A DNA stretch of 64,000 nucleotides. Source: Calliopsis andreniformis (Eukaryota > Arthropoda > Insecta > Hymenoptera > Andrenidae). The translations under genes were made by a program, and so were the position numbers. Positions within the stretch are counted from its first letter, which is position 1. Each line of letters begins with the position of its first letter. Of the stretch, positions 56,901 to 64,000 are shown in pieces. The notes beneath the pieces are model-generated. The model ran no database searches. It saw only the letters and a program-made list of their open reading frames with translations, and was not told the DNA's origin. Location of the stretch: the NCBI RefSeq assembly GCF_051401765.1, contig NW_027480440.1, forward strand, positions 4,960,001 to 5,024,000, read 5' to 3'.

Positions 56901-57743
56901 CCTCAAACAGCAATGCTCAACCCTCAGTCCTCGTCCTCAATCCACAACCATCAATAATGAATCCTCAATCTTCAATCATCAATATTCAACCTTCAGTCCT
57001 CAATCCTCAATCCTCAATCCTCAAACCTCAATCCTCAACCGTCAGTCCTCGTCCTCAAACCTCAATCCTCAATCCTCAATCCTCAATCTTCAAACATCAA
57101 TACTCAATCTTCAATCGTCAATCCTCAATCCTCAGTCCTCAATCCTCAATATTCAACGCACAACCCTCAACCATCAATCCTCTATACTCAACCATCAATC
57201 CTCAATTCTCAATACTCAATAGAATATCCTGAATTCTCATGGTGCAATACTCAATCCACAATATTCAATAATCAAATCTCAATCCTCAAACATCAATTCT
57301 CAACACTCAGTCCTCTCTCTTCAATCCTCCATCCCCAATCCTCAATCCTCAAGCGTCAATCCTCAATTCTCAATCGTCAATCCTCAATCCTCAATCTTCA
57401 GTCCTCAGTCCCAAATCCTCAATCTTCAATACTCAATCCTCAATCCTCGGTCTTCAATTCTCAATACTCAATCTTCAATCCTCAATCCTCAATCCTCAAT
57501 CCTCAATCCTCATTCATCAATCCTCAATACCCAATCCTCAATCTATAATCCTCAATCCTCAATCCTCAATTCTCAATCCTCAATCCTCAATCCTCTGAAC
57601 TCAAACATTAATACTCAATCCTCAGTCCTCAAACCTCAATCCTCAACACTCAGCCCTCATCCTCAATCCTCAATCCTGAATCCTCAATCCTGAATCTTCA
57701 ATCCTCAATCCTCAATCCTCAATTCTCAATCCTCAGTCCTCAA
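53938..57743 (+). repeat. Less ordered satellite region
   Basis: Cores are sparse here: A at 55174 and 56321, B at 57221, with module C at 54821, 55470, 56659 and 56896. The 55090-55330 part matches iota (about 44350-44590). Most of the rest is close to the plain heptamer, so forward frames run open for longer than elsewhere. I see no gene in it. Confidence 0.75.
54440..54720 (+). repeat. Lambda segment, copy 1
   Basis: Includes the series TCAATGC, TCAATAC, TCTATCG (near 54520) and TCAAACC doublets. It recurs at 57744-58024, offset 3304. Confidence 0.75.
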
Positions 57744-58024
57744 TCTTCAATCCTCAATGCTCAATCCTCAATACTCAACACTCAATCTTCAATCCTCAAT
57801 CCTCAATTCTCAATCCTCAATGCTCAATACTCTATCGTCAATCCTCAATCCCCAATCCTCAATCTTCAATCCTCAATCCTCAATACTCAATCTTCAATCC
57901 TCAATACTCAATCTTCAAACCTCAATCCTCAATTCTCAAACCTCAATGCTCAATACTCAATCGTCAATCCTCAATCCCCAATCCTCAACATTCAATCCTC
58001 AATCCTCAATCCTCAATCCTTAAT
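57744..58024 (+). repeat. Lambda segment, copy 2
   Basis: Matches 54440-54720 at offset 3304 with scattered substitutions, for example TCAACAC for TCAATAC near 57779. Confidence 0.75.
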
Positions 58025-59200
58025 CCTCAATCTTCAATCCTCAATCCTCAATCCTCAATCCACAATCTTCAATCCTCAACACTCAATCTTCAATCCTCAA
58101 TCCTCAATCCTCAATCCTCAATCCTCATTCTTCAATCCTCAATACCCAATCCTCAATCTTCAATCCTCAATCCTCAATCCTCAATCCTAATCCCTCAATC
58201 CTCATTCTTCAATCCTCAATACCCAATCCTCAATTTCAATCCTCAATCCTGAATCCTCATTTCTCAATTCTCAATCCTCAACCCTCAGCCCTCATCCTCC
58301 AACCTCAGTACTCAATCCTCTATCCTCAAACTTCAATCCTCAATACTCAATCTTCAATCCTGATTCCTCAATCCTCAATCCTCAATCCTCAATCTTCAAT
58401 CCTCAATACTCAATCTGCAATCCTCAATCTTCAATCCTCAATACTCAATCTGCAATCCTCAATCCTCAAACCTCAATCTTCAATCCTCAATCCTCAATCC
58501 TCAATCCTCAATCCTCATTCTTCAATCCTCAATACCCAATCCTCAATCTTCAATCCTCAATCCTCAATTCTCAATCCTCAATACTCAATCCCCAGTCCTC
58601 AATCTTCAATGCTCAATGCTCAATCGTCAATCCTCTATCCCTAATCTTCAATCCCCAATACTCAATCTTCAATCCTCAATCCTCAATCCTCAATCCTCAA
58701 TACTCAACACACAACCCTCAACCATCAATCCTCAATACTCAACCATCAATACTCAATTCTCAATACTCAATAGAATATCCTGAATTCTCATGTTTCAATA
58801 CTCAATCCGCAATATTCAATAATCAAATCTCAATCCTCAAACATCAATTCTCAACACTCAATCCTCATCACTCAGTCCTCTCTCTTCATCCTTCCATCAT
58901 CAATCCTCTATCCTCAAGCGTCAATCCTCAATCCTCAATCCTCAACCCTCGATCCTCAGTCCTCAAACCTCATTCCGAATCCTCAATCCTGAATCCACAA
59001 TCTTCATCCCTCAGTCCGCAACAATCAATTGTCAATCCTCAATCCTCAATAGAATATCCTCAATTCACAGTTTTCAATACTCAATTCCCAACCTTCAATC
59101 TTCAAATCTCAATCCACAAACATCAATTCTCAACACTCAACCCTCAACACTCAGTCCTCAATCTTGAATCCTCAATCCTCAATCCTCAATCCTCAATCGT
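58025..59200 (+). repeat. Diverged satellite before the 2121-bp duplication
   Basis: Mostly plain heptamers to about 58700, then core B at 58772 and core A at 59051, 279 bases apart. No gene-like sequence. Confidence 0.75.
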
Positions 59201-61321
59201 CAATCCACAATCCCCAAACCTCTATCGTCAATCCTCAATCCTCAATCCTCAATCCTCAATCCTCAATCTTCAATCTTCAATCCTCAATACTCAATCTTCA
59301 ATCTTCAATCCTCAATCCTCAATCCTCAATCCTCAATCCTCAATCCTCAATCTTCAATCCTCATTACTCAATCTTCAATCCTCAATCCTCAATCCTGAAA
59401 CCCTCAACCCTCAATATTCAACACACAACCCTCAACCTTCAATCCTCAATACTCAACCGTCAATCCTCAATTCTCAATACTTAATAGAATATCCTGAATT
59501 CTCAGTTTTCAACACTCAATCCTCAATCTTCGATCTTCGAGTCTCCATCCAAAAACATCAATTCTCATCACTCAACCCTCAACACTCAGCCCTCAATCTT
59601 CAATCCTCAATCCTCAATACTCAATCCTCAGTCCTCAGTCCTTAATCTTCAATACTCAATCATCAATCCTAAAATCCTCAACCCTCAATGTTCAACACAC
59701 AATCCTCAACCATCAATCCTCAATACTCTACCATCAATGCTCAATTCTCAATACTCAATAGAATATCCTGAATTCTCATGTTTCAATACTCAATCCACAA
59801 TATTCAATAATCAAACCTCAATCCTCAATCATCAACTCTCAACACCCAATCCTCAACACTCAGTCCTCTCTCTTCAATCTTCCATCATCAATCCTCTATC
59901 CTCAAGCGTCAATCCTCAATCCTCAACCCTCAACCCTCAAGCCTCAGTCCTCAAACCTCAATTCCGAATCCTCAATCCTGAATCCTCAATCTTCATCCCT
60001 CAGTCCGCAACAATCAATTGTCAATCCTCAATCCTCAATAGAATATACTCAATTCACAGTTTTCAATACTCAATCCCCAACATTCAATCTTCAAATCTCA
60101 ATCCACAAACATCAATTCTCATCACTCAACCCTCAACACTCAGTCCTCAATCTTCAATCCTCAATCCTCAATCCTCAATACTCAATCCTCAGTCCTCAGT
60201 CCTGAATCTTCAATACTCGATCCTCAATCCTAAAATCCTCAATCCTCAATATTCAACACACTACCCTCAACCATCAATCCTCAATACTCTACCATCAATG
60301 CTCAATTCTCAATACTCAATAGAATATCCTGAATTCTCAGTTTTCAATACTCAATCCTCAATCTTCAATCTTCAAGTCTCCATCCACAAACATTTATTCT
60401 CATCACTCAACCCTCAACACTCAGTGCTCAATCTTCAATCCACAATCCTCAACCCTCAATCTTCAATCCTTAATACTCAATCTTCAATCCTCAATCCTCA
60501 ATCCTCAATCCTCAATCCTCAATCCTCAGTTATCAATACTCAATCTTGGATACTCAATCCCCAATCCACAACCTCAATCCTCAACCCTCAATCCTCATTC
60601 CTCAAACCTCAATCCTCAACCCTCAGTCCTCATCCTCCATCCTCAATCCTCAATCCTCAATCCTCAATCTTCAATCCTCAATCCTCAACCCTCAATCCTC
60701 AGTCCTCAAACCTCAATTCCGAATCCTCAGTCCTGACTCCTCAATCTTCATCCCTCAGTCCGCAACAATCAATTGTCAATCCTCTATCCTCACTAGAATA
60801 TCCTCAATTCACAGTTTTCAGTACTCAATCCCCAATCTTCAATCTTCAAATCTCAATCCACAAACATCTATTCTCATCACTCAGTCCTCAACTCTCAGTC
60901 CTCAATCTTCAACCCTCAATCCTCAATCCTCAATCTTCAATACTCAATACTCAATCTTCAATCCTCAATCCTCAATCCTCAATCCTTAACACTCAATCCT
61001 CAACCCTCAGTCATCAATCCTCAATTCTCAATACTCAATCGTCAGTCTTCAATCCTCAACACTCAATCTTCAATCCTCAATCCTCAATCTTCAATCCTCA
61101 ATACTCAATCTTCAATCCTCAATCCTCAATCCTCAATCCCCAATCTTCAGTCCTCAATCCTCGATCCTCAATTCTCAATCCTCAATCCTCAACCTTCAGA
61201 CCTCAAATATCAATACTCAACCCTCAGTCCTCGTCATCAATCCACAACCCTCAATCGTCAATCCTCAATCTTCAATCCTCAATCCTCAATCCTCAATCCT
61301 CAATACTCAATCCTCAATCTT
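59201..61321 (+). repeat. 2121-bp tandem duplication, unit 1
   Basis: Starts at CAATCCACAATCCCC. It holds core B at 59486, 59760 and 60321, core A at 60040 and 60795, and module C at 61196. The next 2121 bases repeat it closely. I count three 8-base units (near 59397, 59667 and 60231) and three 6-base units (near 60573, 60628 and 61228), which cancel, and 2121 is exactly 303 units of 7. This keeps the two copies in the same heptamer register. Confidence 0.92.
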
Positions 61322-63442
61322 CAATCCACAATCCCCAAACCTCTATCGTCAATCCTCAATCCTCAATCCTCAATCCTCAATCCTCAATCTTCAATCTTCA
61401 ATCCTCAATACTCAATCTTCAATCTTCAATCCTCAATCCTCAATCCTCAATCCTCAATCCTCAATCCTCAATCTTCAATCCTCATTACTCAATCTTCAAT
61501 CCTCAATCCTCAATCCTGAAACCCTCAACCCTCAATATTCAACACACAACCCTCAACCTTCAATCCTCAATACTCAACCGTCAATCCTCAATTCTCAATA
61601 CTTAATAGAATATCCTGAATTCTCAGTTTTCAACACTCAATCCTCAATCTTCGATCTTCGAGTCTCCATCCAAAAACATCAATTCTCATCACTCAACCCT
61701 CAACACTCAGCCCTCAATCTTCAATCCTCAATCCTCAATACTCAATCCTCAGTCCTCAGTCCTTAATCTTCAATACTCAATCATCAATACTAAAATCCTC
61801 AACCCTCAATGTTCAACACACAATCCTCAACCATCAATCCTCAATACTCTACCATCAATGCTCAATTCTCAATACTCAATAGAATATCCTGAATTCTCAT
61901 GTTTCAATACTCAATCCACAATATTCAATAATCAAACCTCAATCCTCAATCATCAACTCTCAACACCCAATCCTCAACACTCAGTCCTCTCTCTTCAATC
62001 TTCCATCATCAATCCGCTATCCTCAAGCGTCAATCCTCAATCCTCAACCCTCAACCCTCAAGCCTCAGTCCTCAAACCTCAATTCCGAATCCTCAATCCT
62101 GAATCCTCAATCTTCATCCCTCAGTCCGCAACAATCAATTGTCAATCCTCAATCATCAATAGAATATACTCAATTCACAGTTTTCAATACTCAATCCCCA
62201 ACATTCAATCTTCAAATCTCAATCCACAAACATCAATTCTCATCACTCAACCCTCAACACTCAGTCCTCAATCTTCAATCCTCAATCCTCAATCCTCAAT
62301 ACTCAATCCTCAGTCCTCAGTCCTGAATCTTCAATACTCGATCCTCAATCCTAAAATCCTCAATCCTCAATATTCAACACACTACCCTCAACCATCAATC
62401 CTCAATACTCTACCATCAATGCTCAATTCTCAATACTCAATAGAATATCCTGAATTCTCAGTTTTCAATACTCAATCCTCAATCTTCAATCTTCAAGTCT
62501 CCATCCACAAACATTTATTCTCATCACTCAACCCTCAACACTCAGTGCTCAATCTTCAATCCACAATCCTCAACCCTCAATCTTCAATCCTCAATACTCA
62601 ATCTTCAATCCTCAATCCTCAATCCTCAATCCTCAATCCTCAATCCTCAGTTATCAATACTCAATCTTGGATACTCAATCCCCAATCCACAACCTCAATC
62701 CTCAACCCTCAATCCTCATTCCTCAAACCTCAATCCTCAACCCTCAGTCCTCATCCTCCATCCTCAATCCTCAATCCTCAATCCTCAATCTTCAATCCTC
62801 AATCCTCAACCCTCAATCCTCAGTCCTCAAACCTCAATTCCGAATCCTCAGTCCTGACTCCTCAATCTTCATCCCTCAGTCCGCAACAATCAATTGTCAA
62901 TCCTCTATCCTCACTAGAATATCCTCAATTCACAGTTTTCAGTACTCAATCCCCAATCTTCAATCTTCAAATCTCAATCCACAAACATCTATTCTCATCA
63001 CTCAGTCCTCAACTCTCAGTCCTCAATCTTCAATCCTCAATCCTCAATCCTCAATCTTCAATACTGAATACTCAATCTTCAATCCTCAATCCTCAATCCT
63101 CAATCCTTAACACTCAATCCTCAACCCTCAGTCATCAATCCTCAATTCTCAATACTCAATCGTCAGTCTTCAATCCTCAACACTCAATCTTCAATCCTCA
63201 ATCCTCAATCTTCAATCCTCAATACTCAATCTTCAATCCTCAATCCTCAATCCTCAATCCCCAATCTTCAGTCCTCAATCCTCGATCCTCAATTCTCAAT
63301 CCTCAATCCTCAACCTTCAGACCTCAAATATCAATACTCAACCCTCAGTCCTCGTCATCAATCCACAACCCTCAATCGTCAATCCTCAATCCTCAATCCT
63401 CAATCCTCAATCCTCAATACTCAATCCTCAATCCTCAATCTT
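61322..63442 (+). repeat. 2121-bp tandem duplication, unit 2
   Basis: Second copy: core B at 61607, 61881 and 62442, core A at 62161 and 62916, module C at 63317. Few mismatches are seen, for example TCCGCTATCC near 62012 against TCCTCTATCC near 59891. It diverges from unit 1 after about 63400. Confidence 0.91.
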
Positions 63443-64000
63443 CTATCTTCAATCCTCAATACTCAATCTTCAATCCTCAATCCTCAGTCCTCAAACCTCA
63501 ATTCTGAATCCTCAATCCTGAATCCTCAATCTTTAATCCTCAGACCTCAACCATCAATGCTCAATTCTCAATACTCAACAGAACATCCTGAATTCTCAGT
63601 TTTCAATGCTCAATCCCCTATCTTCAATTTTAAAATATCAATCCACAAACATCATTTCTCATCACTCAACCCTCAACACTCAGTCATCAATCTTCAATCC
63701 TCAATCCTCAATCCACAATCGTCAATCGTCAATCCTCAATCTTCAATCCTCAGTCCGCAATCCGCAATATTCAATCATCAATACTCAATCTTCAATCCTC
63801 AATCCTCAATCCTAAAATCCTCGATCCTCAATATTCAGCACACAACCCTCAACAACCAATACTCAATACTCAACCATCAATGCTCAATTCTCAATACTCA
63901 ATAGAATATACTGAATTCTCAGTTTTCAATACCCATTCCTCAATCTTCGATATTCAAGTCTCCATCCACGAACATCTATTCTCATCACTCAACCCTCAAC
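63443..64000 (+). repeat. Degenerate end of the window
   Basis: Core B variants at 63580 (AGAACAT) and 63903 lie 323 bases apart. The stretch has more substitutions than its neighbours but is still in heptamer form. The array continues beyond the window. Confidence 0.78.

Larger units (their letters stand above)
165..63022 (+). repeat. Core A box family (about 67 dispersed copies)
   Basis: A 112-base box of 16 diverged heptamers begins TCAATAG AATATCA and includes ACAGTTT, GCAATCT, TCAAATC and ACAAACA. It is usually preceded by CAACAATCAGTTGTC and ends TCAACAC TCAGTCC. The AGAATAT motif (or AGAGTAT, AGAAGAT, GGAATAT) starts at 170, 596, 911, 1194, 1764, 2322, 3062, 3377, 3650, 4230, 5012, 6261, 6841, 7567, 7882, 8155, 8735, 11128, 11443, 11716, 12296, 15032, 15590, 16903, 17874, 18447, 19035, 19496, 20292, 21270, 24000, 25383, 26228, 28031, 28639, 29693, 31076, 31530, 32354, 33723, 34414, 35427, 36021, 37466, 38123, 39337, 40001, 41215, 43828, 44436, 45910, 46630, 47140, 48272, 49131, 49768, 50500, 51291, 51842, 52325, 55174, 56321, 59051, 60040, 60795, 62161 and 62916. 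Each box begins 5 bases before the listed position. Confidence 0.9.
5712..63371 (+). repeat. Module C family: CpG-bearing box with a 6-base unit (about 43 copies)
   Basis: A box of about 55 bases runs TCAGACC TCAAACA TCAATAC TCAACCC TCAGTCC, then a 6-base unit (TCGTCC, TCGACC, TCGAAC or TCGTAC), then TCAATCC ACAACCC. Starts of TCAGACC or TCAGACT: 5712, 5942, 9338, 10398, 12899, 13959, 15963, 17395, 17632, 19980, 20825, 21552, 22228, 23094, 25106, 25916, 27125, 28320, 30799, 33446, 34102, 35101, 36303, 36560, 37797, 38865, 39060, 40743, 40938, 42056, 42922, 44117, 45633, 47960, 48805, 52607, 53290, 54821, 55470, 56659, 56896, 61196 and 63317. None occurs before 5.7 kb. The hexamer always shifts heptamer phase by one base. 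Confidence 0.85.
1..64000 (+). repeat. Heptanucleotide satellite array, unit TCAATCC
   Basis: The whole window is built from the 7-base unit TCAATCC (GGATTGA on the other strand), head-to-tail and never inverted. Perfect runs are short: the longest I found are eight units, for example at 45430-45485 and 55902-55957. Elsewhere units differ by one or two bases, most often at the last two positions (CC, CT, AC, TC) or as TCAGTCC, TCAACCC, TGAATCC and TCTATCC. Register is kept through thousands of units, broken only by occasional 6- or 8-base units. G is rare on the + strand. I see no unique non-repeat stretch longer than a few tens of bases. Size, homogeneity and lack of genes fit a eukaryotic satellite. 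The species and chromosomal position cannot be read from the sequence, and I do not recognise the family. Confidence 0.97.
9860..64000 (+). repeat. Core B box family (about 24 dispersed copies)
   Basis: Core B is the sister of core A. It begins TCAATAG AATATCC TGAATTC and continues TCATGGT or TCAGTTT, then TCAATAA and TCAAATC. It is typically introduced by ACCATCAATCCTCAATTC and often followed by TCTCTCT and TCAAGCG units. The AGAATAT motif starts at 9865, 13426, 14752, 16303, 16624, 22532, 23748, 27779 (AGAATAC), 37214, 42360, 43576, 47644, 51011, 53594, 57221, 58772, 59486, 59760, 60321, 61607, 61881, 62442, 63580 (AGAACAT) and 63903 (cut by the window end). Nearly every copy carries an EcoRI site, GAATTC. 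No copy lies in the first 9.8 kb and nine lie in the last 5.3 kb, so the family is unevenly spread. Confidence 0.88.

Noticed and set aside
55424..57232. Long + strand open frames (up to about 602-622 codons, for example 55424-57232 and 59737-61605) that could be taken for a Gln/Asn/Ser-rich repeat protein
   Set aside because: All three + frames are open at once and give the same NPQSSIL cycle because of the 7-base unit. Frames start and end wherever a point change makes ATG, TAA, TGA or TAG. No consistent start, promoter or single conserved frame is seen.
165..63022. Core A and B boxes as remnants of a transposable element or a foreign insertion
   Set aside because: Each box splits cleanly into 16 heptamers in register with its flanks. 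No target-site duplications, terminal inverted repeats or coding sequence are seen.
1..64000. CRISPR array
   Set aside because: There are no constant repeats separated by unique spacers of even length; the intervals are made of the same heptamer. No cas-like gene is present.
1..64000. Telomeric repeat
   Set aside because: The unit is 7 bases with a G-rich strand, as in plant telomeres, but GGATTGA does not match TTTAGGG or other telomere units I know, and the array is far too diverged and structured.
1..64000. tRNA, rRNA or other structured RNA genes, promoters and terminators
   Set aside because: The + strand almost lacks G, so stable stems with GC pairs cannot form locally, and I saw no TATA-like, box A or box B or polyadenylation arrangement that stands out from the repeat.
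1..64000. A bacterial or phage origin with a defence or other operon
   Set aside because: No gene, ribosome-binding site or operon is present. A 64-kb simple satellite of this kind is not known in bacterial genomes.

Overview
The whole 64 kb is one satellite-type repeat array. I find no gene, RNA gene or transposon in it. The basic unit is a 7-base repeat, TCAATCC on the + strand (GGATTGA on the - strand), running head-to-tail in one orientation from base 1 to base 64000. Common one- or two-base variants are TCAATCT, TCAATAC, TCAACCC, TCAGTCC, TCAATTC and TGAATCC. The + strand is almost free of G (a few percent by eye). An array this long, homogeneous and non-coding points to a eukaryotic nuclear genome: a pericentromeric, subtelomeric, sex-chromosome or other heterochromatic block. 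I do not recognise the repeat family and cannot name a species.

The many long + strand reading frames follow from the repeat arithmetic. Three heptamers make 21 bases, which read as the heptapeptide cycle NPQSSIL in all three + frames with no stop codon. On the - strand the same 21 bases carry one TGA per frame, so no long frames exist there. I therefore annotate no CDS.

Above the heptamer lies a higher-order layer. Diverged 16-heptamer boxes recur about 91 times by hand count. Core A (about 67 copies) contains AGAATATC followed by CACAGTTTTC. Core B (about 24 copies) contains AGAATATCCTGAATTCTC. A shorter CpG-bearing module C (about 43 copies) contains the 6-base units TCGTCC or TCGACC. Cores A and B align heptamer by heptamer, so they are diverged sisters. 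Hexamers, and rarer octamers, sit at conserved places and explain why the large repeat lengths are not simple multiples of 7.

Above that are kilobase duplications, all in the same orientation. Region by region: 1-7470 holds blocks alpha and beta in intact and truncated copies (2466-bp tandem step). 7471-14592 is a nearly perfect 3561-bp tandem duplication. 14593-19900 is more diverged and contains a 461-bp doublet. 19730-37980 is a mosaic of blocks epsilon, zeta, eta, theta and iota in several copies. 37982-41737 is a 1878-bp tandem duplication. 41740-58700 repeats the mosaic blocks in a different order. 59201-63442 is a 2121-bp tandem duplication, and 63443-64000 is a degenerate tail. Block names are mine and local to this window. 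All boundaries and counts were made by eye and may be off by one or a few repeat units.

No genes work together here. The biology to explain is how the array evolved: repeat slippage, unequal exchange and perhaps gene conversion, and possibly a structural role of its strongly strand-asymmetric DNA.
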